NCBI GenBank assembly: GCA_017964005.1
Contig: JAGCSR010000033.1
Span: 1 to 45,285, forward strand
From: Clostridiales bacterium
GTDB taxonomy: Bacteria > Bacillota > Clostridia > Saccharofermentanales > Saccharofermentanaceae
Direction of reading: 5' to 3'
DNA length: 45,285 nt
Shown here: positions 25,689 through 33,640 of the stretch, one piece after another
Numbering within the stretch: position 1 is the first letter of the stretch
How the letters are laid out: every line of letters begins with the position of its first letter
The notes under the pieces: generated by a model
Told to the model about the DNA's origin: nothing
What the model saw: the letters and a program-made list of their open reading frames with translations, nothing else
Databases searched by the model: none
Made by a program: the position numbers and the translations under genes

Positions 25689-27940
25689 TACTGCCGTATA
25701 ACAGGATAGGAGATGAACTTCTCAAAGAGTGCGGCGGTAAAGGCGCATCTCTTGTAAGACTTGCCCGCGCTAATCTTCCGGTTCCAGAAGGCTGCATACT
25801 TACTGCAGGAAGCTCTCCCGAAGAAGCAGATTCAATCATCGAAAATCTTTCGGACAGATACACTTATGCCGTCAGATCTTCGGCACTCAACGAGGACGGG
25901 GAGAAGGCATCTTTTGCCGGGGCGTACGAGACGATAACCGATGTCGCAAGAGAAGATATCCCCAAAGCCGTAAGGCAGGTCATAAGTTCGGCAGACAGTG
26001 AGCGTGTCAAGCTTTATTCAGAGGTATCTGATGTAAAGCGGGAAGGCATTGCTGTAGTTATCCAAAGGTTCGTAAAGCCTGAATTTGCAGGAGTCGTCTT
26101 CACATCAGACATCATTACCGGCAGTGCGGCACATATGGTCGGCAACTATGTAAAGGGTGAAGGGGAACTCCTTGTATCAGGATCTTCCGATGCGGAAGAG
26201 TTCAGATTCGATGCGATCAGGTACGATTACGAAGGCAAAGAAGAATTTGCCAAGTATGCACGCAGTTTATATATATGCTGTGTAAAGATAAGGGATCTTT
26301 GGAATAAGCCCATGGATATAGAATGGGCTGTGTCTGACGGTAAACTGTACATTCTACAAGCCCGTCCGATCACTACGCTGTCGGAGGGCAGCCGGGAAGA
26401 GTATACGATAAACGGTTCGATGTCCGGTGAATATCTCCTTACGAGGACCAATGTGGGTGAGATCTTTATGCGCCCGCTGTCGCCTGTGACATTTAGTCTT
26501 ATGGATAAGATAAGCAATTCCCTGGGCATGCCCAAGTTCGTCGATAACATCTATGGTCAGGCATATCTTAATGTCAGTGTGGTATGTTCTGCTCTGGTAA
26601 GTCTGGGTCTCAAACGCAGCAAGGCGCAGGAACTGATAAAGGATATCACGGGGGCAATGCCTGAGGGGACCGAAGTTCCGGTATTCCCTATGGATAAGAA
26701 TAAGTTTTTGAGCAACTTATTCAGCCTTATCCGCCCAAAGCGAAAGAAGACAAAGCTCGGGATAAACGATTCGGCACTCTTAAGGGATGAGATCTCCAAG
26801 ATCACGACCAAAGAAGAACTTGCAGATTACTGGGATAACAGTATAACGCCTTATATCAATAACTCATTGTCCGAGATAATGAAGGGCGTCAATATATCAG
26901 GTCTCTTTACGGTCAAGAAGAAGGTCGCGGAACTCTGCGGCGAAGAACTGGGCGACAGGCTCCTCACCGGATCTGTCGGGATCCTGGACAGCATGAAGCC
27001 TCTTCTTATGTTAGACGATCTTGCTCAAGGAAAGATCGGCAGGAATGAATATATAAACGCCTGCGGACACAGGCATGCCAACGAGATGGAACTGGCCTGT
27101 CCCTATCCTTACGAAGATCCGGCATTCCCGGAAAATCTTGTGGAAGAACATAAGAAAGCTGCGATAGATGTTGCATCCATGAAGAAGTCTCAGGAGCAGG
27201 CATATGAAGATGCCAAAGAAGGATTCCTTAAGCAAAACCCGTCTAAGAGAGCTAAGCTCGAACGGCTCCTTGCGAAATATGCCAAGGCCAACCGTGACCG
27301 TGAGTCCGTTCGAAGTGAGGGTGTAAAGATCTTCTGCGTTATAAGGGAATTCCTGATCAAGGCAGGGGATATTACCGGAATTGGCGACGATATATTCATG
27401 CTCTATATCGACGAAGTTATATCACTCCTCAAAGGTGACGATAATATCAGAGATCTTATCGGACCGCGCCGCACCAACTACAACAAATATCTTTCTTATC
27501 CTCAGTTCCCGAATCTCATAATAGGAAGGTTCGATCCTGAGCAGTGGATGGCAGATCCGGTCGCCCGTAAAGACATATTCATCGCAGGTGAAGGATCGAC
27601 GGAAGAAGAAGGCGCAAATGTCATACGAGGATTTGCGGGAGCCGCAGGTAAAGTCAAGGGCAAGGTAAGAGTACTTACGGACATAAGTCAGAAAGATGAA
27701 TTCCTTCCCGGAGAGATCCTTGTCACCAATGCCACCAATATAGGTTGGACAGTGATCTTTCCGAGAGCTTCGGCAATAGTAACGGATATCGGAGCACCGC
27801 TTTCACATGCAGCTATTGTCGCCCGTGAATTCGGCATCCCTGCAGTAGTAGGCTGTTCCAATGCTACCACGCTTCTTAAGACCGGAGATACCGTCACTGT
27901 TGACGGCACATCAGGAACCGTCACGATAGAAGATGTTTGA
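25685..27940 (+). CDS. Rifampicin phosphotransferase-like / PEP-synthase-like three-domain enzyme
   Basis: A 751-aa enzyme of the PEP-utilising family. The N-terminal ATP-grasp domain has GGKGASL, AVRSSALNEDGEKASFAG, IAVVIQRFVKPEFAGVVFT and ILQARPIT (residues 223-230). The middle domain begins TRTNVGEIFMRPLSPVTFSL, as in rifampicin phosphotransferases, and is long and helical (about 250-610). The swivelling C-terminal domain carries the phospho-histidine H708 in APLSHAAIVAREFGIPAVVG. Rifampicin phosphotransferase uses ATP to phosphorylate the drug, giving AMP and phosphate. The N-terminal domain is shortened: only about 30 residues separate the GCILTAG and AVRSS motifs. It starts at GTG 25685 behind GGAGG, overlapping tetR. 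Alternatives are a phosphoenolpyruvate synthase variant or an enzyme for another substrate. Confidence 0.75.
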   Translation: MILPYNRIGDELLKECGGKGASLVRLARANLPVPEGCILTAGSSPEEADSIIENLSDRYTYAVRSSALNEDGEKASFAGAYETITDVAREDIPKAVRQVISSADSERVKLYSEVSDVKREGIAVVIQRFVKPEFAGVVFTSDIITGSAAHMVGNYVKGEGELLVSGSSDAEEFRFDAIRYDYEGKEEFAKYARSLYICCVKIRDLWNKPMDIEWAVSDGKLYILQARPITTLSEGSREEYTINGSMSGEYLLTRTNVGEIFMRPLSPVTFSLMDKISNSLGMPKFVDNIYGQAYLNVSVVCSALVSLGLKRSKAQELIKDITGAMPEGTEVPVFPMDKNKFLSNLFSLIRPKRKKTKLGINDSALLRDEISKITTKEELADYWDNSITPYINNSLSEIMKGVNISGLFTVKKKVAELCGEELGDRLLTGSVGILDSMKPLLMLDDLAQGKIGRNEYINACGHRHANEMELACPYPYEDPAFPENLVEEHKKAAIDVASMKKSQEQAYEDAKEGFLKQNPSKRAKLERLLAKYAKANRDRESVRSEGVKIFCVIREFLIKAGDITGIGDDIFMLYIDEVISLLKGDDNIRDLIGPRRTNYNKYLSYPQFPNLIIGRFDPEQWMADPVARKDIFIAGEGSTEEEGANVIRGFAGAAGKVKGKVRVLTDISQKDEFLPGEILVTNATNIGWTVIFPRASAIVTDIGAPLSHAAIVAREFGIPAVVGCSNATTLLKTGDTVTVDGTSGTVTIEDV

Positions 27941-28011
27941 TGTTTGCCACCGGATGTTTTGAGCTTTGCGTTTCCTTTACATGATATTGATTCTTTGATA
28001 TCCTGTTCCTG

Positions 28012-28029
28012 ACCGGATCCCGGTTTTTT
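28012..28029 (+). terminator. Short GC-rich terminator after the phosphotransferase-like gene
   Basis: ACCGG (28012-28016), loop ATC, CCGGT (28020-28024) and then five T. The stem is only 5 bp, so it may be weak. It lies 28 bp before the next ATG, so any promoter for the SLH gene upstream of it would have to read through. Confidence 0.55.
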
Positions 28030-28056
28030 GATCATTAAGTATTTGGGGGAAGTAAT

Positions 28057-30885
28057 ATGAGAAGACCTGTTATTCGCAGTCTTGTTGCGTGTGCATTGAC
28101 TTTTTCTTTTGTAACTGCAGCTATTCCTGATATTAGCGGTAAGACGGAAGTCCTGGCAGCAGGCCCGTATAAGGCACAGGACAATACTTATCTTGGCACC
28201 TCAGTGTTAGGGAAACCAAAGGTCCCGGCGGGAGCGTCTTCGATATGGTCAGGAAGTTTTGTATATTTCGGGGAATATACCAAAGAATTGAAATTCCGGG
28301 TGTTAGATCCAGATACGACTATATTCGGCGGGAGAACGGTCTTTTTGGATTGTAATAGTCCTTTGTATAAAGAAGTTTTTTCTCAAGATGATCCTCTGAC
28401 GGAGGATTCGAATAAATGGGAAACAAGTTATATACGAAATTATCTGAATACTCTTTTCTTAGAAGGTGCGTTTACTTCTGTGGAGCGTGATTCGATAGCG
28501 GAAAGCAAGATTGGTACACATGCTTATACTTCAGACCCGGAGCAGGGTGTGGCTATTCCTTATTACTATGTAGAAAATAGTTTTTCATACACTCCGCTAA
28601 ACGGTGATAAATTATTCCTTTTGGATGTTGAAGATGTTTTTAACCCGGAATATGGTTACTATCCTGAAACCAGTTATGTGGTCTCAAATCGAATGAAGTT
28701 TAATAATTTCGGTAATGCGGAGAATTGGTGGCTTCGTACTGCTTCTAACTCTTTTGCAAACCCCAAATTTAAGATTGGAAATGTTTGGGACGCTGGTAGT
28801 TCAGGACATGTTGGTGCGATCTGGGCGAATTATAGTCAGGATTATGTATCCCCGGCTCTCAATGTAAAACAGGATTCTGTACTGTTCACTACACGTATTT
28901 TGGGAGATCCCGGCGAGCCGGGATCAGAATATAAGTTCACGCTGATCGAGAAAGATATCAAGGTTGAAGTTCCTGAGATGAAGTGGTTGCAAAGGTCCGG
29001 GAGACAGATTCAGGTTCCTTATGAACTGTCAGGTGATAATGCAAATTCTGTCGACGAGGTTTCCGTCCTTATCCTTGACAAGGAGTATACGGCTGGGAAT
29101 ACAAATAAAGCGAATATGTTGTTTTATACCCAACTTGATAATTCACAAGCTGCTTTCGATCTGCCGGATGAATTTGATATCTCAAAATGGGGAACGGATT
29201 ATCATGTATACATCATTGCTGAAGATATGAATGGGGAACATTATTCGGATTATGCCAGTGAACCTTATGAGATTTTTTATACCCCCGATCTTGTTTTGGA
29301 TGTTAGAAATAAATTGACGCTCAAAAATGATCTGCCTGATTGTTTGATGGATATTTATTTAGGTGGATACATTGACGGTGAAAATAATGGGAATATAACA
29401 TTCTTGGATCTGGATAAAGACGGTAAATATGATCTGATATTTGATCTTTCTGATTATGGTTATTCTCATATCGTATATCTTTATAAGACTGATTATTGTC
29501 AGCTGACAGGAACATATTCAATCGAGGTGTCAGAAACTCCTTTGGAATTGGGATTGGACAGCATCAGTTTCATATTATCGGATCTTAAGGTTGATCTGGG
29601 GCAAGTAACTCACGGCAGCGCTTCTCTTTCTCAGACTTCCGCTATAAAAGGTGATACAGTCAAAGTAACTGCAACTCCCGATAAGGGATATGAGCTTGAC
29701 AAGATCACATACAGTCCTGATGATTCCGGAAATACTGTTGATATTACGGACTCAGGAAAATTTACGATGCCGAATAATGACGTTACGGTAAATGTCACGT
29801 TCAAACCTGTTAATTATTCGATTACCGTCAAGACAGACGGAAACGGTTCAGCTAAAGCATCTTCTTCGAGTGCGACAATAGGTTCCAAGATCACGATATC
29901 TGCAACGCCCAAGAGCGGTTATAAGTTCAGCAAATGGGAAGTGGTATCAGGCGGAGTTACGATCGCAGACAAGAACAGTGCTTCCACTTCATTTGCGGTA
30001 GGTTCGGCGAATGTTACCGTTAAGGCAGTCTTCGAGAAGATCCCTGTTGTAACGGTCCAGCCAACAGCCAAACCGACAGCTAAACCTACGGCAAAACCGA
30101 CAAAAGCTTCAACTGTTGCTCTGACACTTAACAAACAGACTGCTGCTGTCGTATGCGGCAAGAACCTTGCACTTAAGGCAACACTCAAGGGTTCTTCCGG
30201 TAAGATTGCCTGGAAGTCATCCGATACAAAGGTTGCTACAGTAGATTCCAACGGTAAGATCACAGCCAAGATGGCAGGTACGGTAACGATCACTGCTTCA
30301 GCAGCAGGGAAGACTGCTACATGTACTGTTACAGTCCTCTATAAGGATGTAACCAACAGCAAAGACTTCTGGTATGCTCCAACGAACTATCTGACAGCAA
30401 AAGGCGTAGTCAAGGGTTACGATAAGCAGACCAAGTTCAAACCTGCCAATAACTGTACCCGTGCCCAGATGGTAACATTCATCTGGAGACTCATGGGTGA
30501 ACCTGACCCTAAGACGAAGACCTGTAAGTTCAAGGATGTCAAGAAGTCCGATTACTTCTACAAGGCATGTATCTGGGGCAATGAGAAGCATATCGTTGAA
30601 GGCTACAAAGACGGAACATTCGGACCTCAGATCGTCTGTGCGAGAAGACATGCGGTAACGTTCCTTTGGAGACTGGCAGGACAACCTGATCCCAAGACCA
30701 AGACCAACAAGTTCAAGGACGTCAAGGAGAAGGATTACTTCTACAAGGCAACTCTCTGGGCATCTGAGCAGGGGATACTTGCAGGATACAAGGACGGCAC
30801 GTTCAAGCCTAACGGCGACTGTTTGAGAAGACTGATGGTTACCTTCCTCTATAAATACGATAAGTTTGTGAATGGGAAAGGATAA
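28057..30885 (+). CDS. Secreted SLH-anchored surface protein with DUF6273, B-repeat-like and Big_2 domains
   Basis: A 942-aa exported protein. Domains in order: signal peptide (1-35, basic start, hydrophobic core, VLAAG); a DUF6273-type domain (about 55-280, with YIRNYLN, NWWLRTAS and YVSPALNV); an unassigned beta region (290-505); two InlB B-repeat-like modules (about 520-590 and 591-670); a short PTAKPTAKPT linker; a Big_2 immunoglobulin-like domain (about 685-765); and three SLH-type repeats (about 766-940) that would bind secondary cell-wall polymer. The SLH motifs are atypical: CTRAQMV, CARRHAV and CLRRLMV in place of TRAQ, each with a cysteine. The 5' half is visibly more AT-rich in its codons than the 3' half, suggesting a mosaic origin. 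GGGGGAAG precedes the ATG. Confidence 0.85.
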   Translation: MRRPVIRSLVACALTFSFVTAAIPDISGKTEVLAAGPYKAQDNTYLGTSVLGKPKVPAGASSIWSGSFVYFGEYTKELKFRVLDPDTTIFGGRTVFLDCNSPLYKEVFSQDDPLTEDSNKWETSYIRNYLNTLFLEGAFTSVERDSIAESKIGTHAYTSDPEQGVAIPYYYVENSFSYTPLNGDKLFLLDVEDVFNPEYGYYPETSYVVSNRMKFNNFGNAENWWLRTASNSFANPKFKIGNVWDAGSSGHVGAIWANYSQDYVSPALNVKQDSVLFTTRILGDPGEPGSEYKFTLIEKDIKVEVPEMKWLQRSGRQIQVPYELSGDNANSVDEVSVLILDKEYTAGNTNKANMLFYTQLDNSQAAFDLPDEFDISKWGTDYHVYIIAEDMNGEHYSDYASEPYEIFYTPDLVLDVRNKLTLKNDLPDCLMDIYLGGYIDGENNGNITFLDLDKDGKYDLIFDLSDYGYSHIVYLYKTDYCQLTGTYSIEVSETPLELGLDSISFILSDLKVDLGQVTHGSASLSQTSAIKGDTVKVTATPDKGYELDKITYSPDDSGNTVDITDSGKFTMPNNDVTVNVTFKPVNYSITVKTDGNGSAKASSSSATIGSKITISATPKSGYKFSKWEVVSGGVTIADKNSASTSFAVGSANVTVKAVFEKIPVVTVQPTAKPTAKPTAKPTKASTVALTLNKQTAAVVCGKNLALKATLKGSSGKIAWKSSDTKVATVDSNGKITAKMAGTVTITASAAGKTATCTVTVLYKDVTNSKDFWYAPTNYLTAKGVVKGYDKQTKFKPANNCTRAQMVTFIWRLMGEPDPKTKTCKFKDVKKSDYFYKACIWGNEKHIVEGYKDGTFGPQIVCARRHAVTFLWRLAGQPDPKTKTNKFKDVKEKDYFYKATLWASEQGILAGYKDGTFKPNGDCLRRLMVTFLYKYDKFVNGKG

Positions 30886-30902
30886 ACCAAATTGAATGTC
30901 AG

Positions 30903-30942
30903 AGGGCTGTCTTGCAAGTGATCACTCAAACAGCCCTTTTTT
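30903..30942 (+). terminator. Rho-independent terminator of the SLH gene
   Basis: AGGGCTGT (30903-30910) pairs with ACAGCCCT (30930-30937), followed by a run of T. The loop contains the self-complementary AGTGATCACT, which can form an inner stem. Confidence 0.88.
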
Positions 30943-30951
30943 ATATTTTCA

Positions 30952-31089
30952 TTTGTACATCGGATTGGCATTTTTCAAAAAACGATGTACAAACATACTT
31001 GTACTTGGAATTTGTGATTTAAGGAATTTCAAGTACAGATCACATGCATTTTGTACTTGAAATTCGCGAAAACGGGATTTTCAAATACA
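30952..31089. repeat. Three tandem palindromes of identical geometry (REP-like)
   Basis: Element A has arms TTTGTACATCG (30952-30962) and CGATGTACAAA (30983-30993). Element B has TGTACTTGGAATT (31000-31012) and AATTTCAAGTACA (31025-31037). Element C has TGTACTTGAAATT (31052-31064) and ATTTTCAAATACA (31077-31089). In each element the two GTAC cores (one decayed to ATAC in C) start exactly 32 bp apart. The right arm of B and the left arm of C also form a perfect 13-bp inverted repeat. No coding frame covers this stretch. Confidence 0.8.
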
Positions 31090-31202
31090 CTCTGCGGTGT
31101 AATACAAAATGATCAGGAGCGAATATATTGCTCTAAAGAAGCCTGTCCGTGACTTATTATGAGTATCCCTCAGACTCTGACTGATATGCAGGTTTGTTGT
31201 CG

Positions 31203-31231
31203 TTGACGGTATGAGGGTCAAATGCTACAAT
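31203..31231 (+). promoter_or_regulatory. Promoter of the putative antitoxin RNA
   Basis: TTGACG (31203-31208), a 17-bp spacer ending in TGC, and TACAAT (31226-31231) form a near-consensus extended promoter. No open reading frame follows before the hairpin at 31291, so its product should be a small RNA. Confidence 0.65.
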
Positions 31232-31237
31232 ATCCGT

Positions 31238-31333
31238 AAGAAAGCACAGTCTGCAAAGACGGTTGCTTCCGAGTAAGTTAAACGATGTTTACCTCACCAC
31301 AGGAGTGCCATCTTGGGTGAGGTCTTTTATTTC
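31238..31333 (+). ncRNA. Putative type I antitoxin small RNA
   Basis: About 95 nt are expected between the promoter start near 31238 and the T-rich end after the hairpin at 31291-31323. The RNA is convergent with the small hydrophobic ORF on the opposite strand and overlaps its last codons and 3' end. Convergent antisense RNAs sharing a terminator hairpin are known for type I toxin-antitoxin pairs such as par of pAD1 and txpA/ratA. Both ends are predicted from sequence signals only. Confidence 0.55.
31291..31332 (+). terminator. Hairpin terminator shared by the antitoxin RNA and the toxin mRNA 3' end
   Basis: ACCTCACC (31291-31298) and GGTGAGGT (31316-31323) form a perfect 8-bp stem followed on the + strand by CTTTTATTT. 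On the - strand the same stem lies just after the toxin stop codon but has only a weak tail, so it may serve both directions. Confidence 0.75.
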
Positions 31334-31455
31334 CGTCGATATCTGGAATCAAAGATCCCGATAAGAAACGTCAATAGCTTCAACAACAGAGTGATTGAAG
31401 CTATGACCAGGGTGATAATTCCTATCACGATAGAGATAATTTCAATTTCTGTCAT
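31327..31455 (-). CDS. Small hydrophobic membrane peptide, putative type I (holin-like) toxin
   Basis: A 42-aa ORF beginning MTEIEIISIVIG. A single hydrophobic segment of about 30 residues (Ile, Leu, Val, Thr, Ser with one internal Lys) is followed by a charged tail FDSRYRRK. This is the architecture of the small holin-like or Fst/TxpA-type toxins that insert into the membrane. AGGAGG lies 9 nt upstream of the ATG, the best possible ribosome site. A promoter with extended -10 is upstream (31545-31572, - strand). The stop codon abuts the shared hairpin, and a convergent small RNA promoter faces it. The family match is by eye; a small membrane regulator is the alternative. Confidence 0.65.
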   Translation of the reverse strand: MTEIEIISIVIGIITLVIASITLLLKLLTFLIGIFDSRYRRK

Positions 31456-31544
31456 CTCCGCAGCCCTCCTTTCTTCAGTACTTTCCCGAAGGATGTATTA
31501 AGTACTCGGAAGGCAACCGCCCATTAAGCAGGCTGTGCATTAAC

Positions 31545-31572
31545 AGTTTAACACAACAGAACATATGTTCAA
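31545..31572 (-). promoter_or_regulatory. Putative toxin promoter
   Basis: Read on the - strand: TTGAAC (31572-31567), 16-bp spacer ending in TGT, and TAAACT (31550-31545). Its -35 half overlaps a perfect 12-bp palindrome GAACATATGTTC (31559-31570). The leader to the ATG at 31455 would be about 85 nt long, leaving room for structure. Confidence 0.4.
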
Positions 31573-31627
31573 GTTGTTAAAGCCCCCTTATTGACACACA
31601 AATATTATGTAACGCCACCTGTTATTC

Positions 31628-31636
31628 TGATATAAT
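31628..31636 (+). promoter_or_regulatory. Extended -10 promoter of the DUF1385 gene
   Basis: TGA-TATAAT is an extended -10 element without a matched -35 (a TTGACA at 31591 is too far away). The box is centred in an inverted repeat, TCTGAT-ATA-ATCAGA (31626-31640), that could be an operator. Confidence 0.55.
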
Positions 31637-31665
31637 CAGACAAATATATAAAATAAGGAGACATT

Positions 31666-32772
31666 ATGTCTGACAATATTGAGAAGAATATAGACGAGAT
31701 CGCCGAGCTTCCTATTGAAGAGAAAGACTTGAAGGAAGTTGAAGGCGCAGTAGTCGAAAAAGAAGATAAGGCAGAAGAAAAGCCTTCGAAGGATGAATGC
31801 AAGCCTTGTCTTAAGAAGACCACTATCGGCGGACAGGCACTGATCGAAGGTGTCATGATGGTTGGTCCCAAGAGGACCTGTATGGCAGTCCGTAAGGGCG
31901 ACGGCACTATCCATGTTGAAGAGATCAAGCAGGGAGAGAGAGTCAGCTATTTTGAGACTGTTCCTTTTGTCCGCGGGTGCATAAGATTCTACAAGATGCT
32001 CGTAACCGGTACCGGCGCCATGATGAGATCGGCCGATCTGTCTGAAGAAGGCGCCGAGGAAGAGAATAAGGGTGAGGATAAGCCCCAGTCCGCTTTGGAT
32101 AAATTCTTTGAGAGGCACAGCAATGTGGTCGTTACCATTGCCGCGATCTTCGGGATCCTTGTCAGTGTTGGATTGTTCCTCCTGCTGCCGAGGCTCATTG
32201 TAGACATCATCGCAAGATTCATTGACGAGAATATTTACGCTACGGCCTGGATGACAGTCCTTCTCAACCTTATAGAAGGGTTCCTGAGAATGCTGTTCTT
32301 TATCCTGTACATCTTCTTTGCATCCAAGCTCAAGGATGTCAACCGGGTGTGGAGATACCACGGTGCCGAACATAAGACTATCGCCTGCTATGAAGCAGGA
32401 GACCCTCTGACCGTCGAGAACGTCCTTAAATATCCCAGACTCCACCCCAGGTGCGGTACGGCATTCATGTTCATTGTGCTGGCAATATCGATCATTATAT
32501 ACAGCGTGATCGGCGTATTTGTCGGAGAAGGTAATATGGCAGTCAATATCCTTGTCAGGGTAATTGCCGTTCCGATCATATGCAGTGTGTCTTTCGAGAT
32601 CCTGAGGTTCTTGGGACGCCACGACAAGAACTGGTTCTGCAGGCTCCTGTCAAAGCCGGGACTGTGGTTCCAGAACTTCACGACGGCAGAGCCTGATGCC
32701 AAGATCGTGGAGGTTGCCATAGCTTCCATGCAGGCAGTCATTCCGGAGAATGCGGAAGATGACGTTTGGTGA
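31666..32772 (+). CDS. DUF1385 family membrane protein
   Basis: A 368-aa protein. An acidic N-terminal tail (1-50) is followed by the family signature TTIGGQALIEGVMMVGPKRTCMAVRKGDG and a globular part reaching VTGTGAMMRSADLSEE. At least four membrane spans lie between about 145 and 310. The polar block VWRYHGAEHKTIACYEAGD, with conserved His and Cys, is typical of DUF1385. In many Clostridia this gene lies next to prmC or prfA, as here (prmC starts inside its last codons). No biochemical function is established. AAGGAG precedes the ATG. Confidence 0.85.
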   Translation: MSDNIEKNIDEIAELPIEEKDLKEVEGAVVEKEDKAEEKPSKDECKPCLKKTTIGGQALIEGVMMVGPKRTCMAVRKGDGTIHVEEIKQGERVSYFETVPFVRGCIRFYKMLVTGTGAMMRSADLSEEGAEEENKGEDKPQSALDKFFERHSNVVVTIAAIFGILVSVGLFLLLPRLIVDIIARFIDENIYATAWMTVLLNLIEGFLRMLFFILYIFFASKLKDVNRVWRYHGAEHKTIACYEAGDPLTVENVLKYPRLHPRCGTAFMFIVLAISIIIYSVIGVFVGEGNMAVNILVRVIAVPIICSVSFEILRFLGRHDKNWFCRLLSKPGLWFQNFTTAEPDAKIVEVAIASMQAVIPENAEDDVW

Positions 32773-33640
32773 GTTGAACAGCAAGTTATATGAGATCTTA
32801 AGCGAAGCGGGCGTCGAAGACGCTCGCTTCGATTCTTCTTGTTTGGCAGAAGAATTCTTTCCCGATACATCGCCTGATTCCGGGCTTGATGCAAATCTTG
32901 TAAGACAATGCCTTCTTGCGGCAGATACCGTCGCCTCGGGAGCACCTTTGCAATATGTTCTGGGCAAGGCGTATTTTTGGAGGGAGAAGTATGATGTCTC
33001 AGTGGGAGTCCTTATCCCAAGGTCTGATTCCGAGACCGTCGTAGAGGCTGCCCTTAAGTTCTGCGGAGCGCTGGATATCCCTCAGGATTCATATGACTGT
33101 ATCAGAACTCAGTCCCTTACGAAAGTAGAATTCGCGGATCTTTGCTGCGGTACGGGGTGTATCGGCATCTCTGTAGCAAACGAGCTTGCAGGCCACGGTA
33201 TAGATACTACCGTGCATTTGGCGGATCTGTCTGATGAAGCTTTGTTTTTCGCGAATATGAATGCCGAGATCTGTAAAGCTCAGATCGATGTTGCCAAACT
33301 GGATGTTATGCAGGAAGAGATACCCTGGTCGGGACTTGACTTCATTACCGCCAATCCGCCTTATGTAACTGATGCGGAGTACACTGAACTTGAAGATATG
33401 ATAAGACTCTATGAGCCGGAGATGGCACTTCGTGCCGATGATAACGGCCTTGTATTCTATCCGCCGCTTGCAAGGATTGCACTCAAAGCTTTGAGGCCGG
33501 GAGGGATCCTGATCGCAGAACACGGCTATGCCCAGGGTGATGAGGTGCGCAGGATCTTCACCGAATGCGGACTTTACGATGCCGTTACGATAAAGGATAT
33601 CGGCGGCAATGACAGGATTACGTGCGGGAGGGCAGGATAA
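32759..33640 (+). CDS. prmC: Release factor glutamine N5-methyltransferase
   Basis: Methylates the glutamine of the GGQ motif in peptide-chain release factors. The 293-aa protein has an N-terminal helical release-factor-binding domain and a Rossmann methyltransferase domain with FADLCCGTGCIGISVANEL (SAM loop) and the catalytic N199-P200-P201-Y202. The auxiliary motif PRSDSETVVEAAL replaces the usual PRPETE. I place the start at ATG 32759 because GGAG (32745-32748) is 10 nt away; ATG 32750 is possible. It overlaps the DUF1385 gene. No release-factor gene lies beside it in this window. Confidence 0.9.
   Translation: MTFGELNSKLYEILSEAGVEDARFDSSCLAEEFFPDTSPDSGLDANLVRQCLLAADTVASGAPLQYVLGKAYFWREKYDVSVGVLIPRSDSETVVEAALKFCGALDIPQDSYDCIRTQSLTKVEFADLCCGTGCIGISVANELAGHGIDTTVHLADLSDEALFFANMNAEICKAQIDVAKLDVMQEEIPWSGLDFITANPPYVTDAEYTELEDMIRLYEPEMALRADDNGLVFYPPLARIALKALRPGGILIAEHGYAQGDEVRRIFTECGLYDAVTIKDIGGNDRITCGRAG

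Noticed and set aside
30061..30110. The PTAKPTAKPT-coding repeats as a CRISPR-like or mobile repeat
   Set aside because: These are short in-frame codon repeats of a Pro/Thr linker between protein domains, common in secreted clostridial proteins.
31190..31276. A remnant gene end reading VVVDGMRVKCYNIRKK up to a stop at 31274-31276
   Set aside because: The frame is short, is preceded by a stop at 31178, and has no start with a ribosome site. The same stretch is better explained by the small-RNA promoter. A decayed gene cannot be ruled out.
31636..32622. A 328-codon open frame on the - strand opposite the DUF1385 gene
   Set aside because: It has no ribosome site and reads as a mirror of the DUF1385 codons. 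The + strand protein has the family signature.
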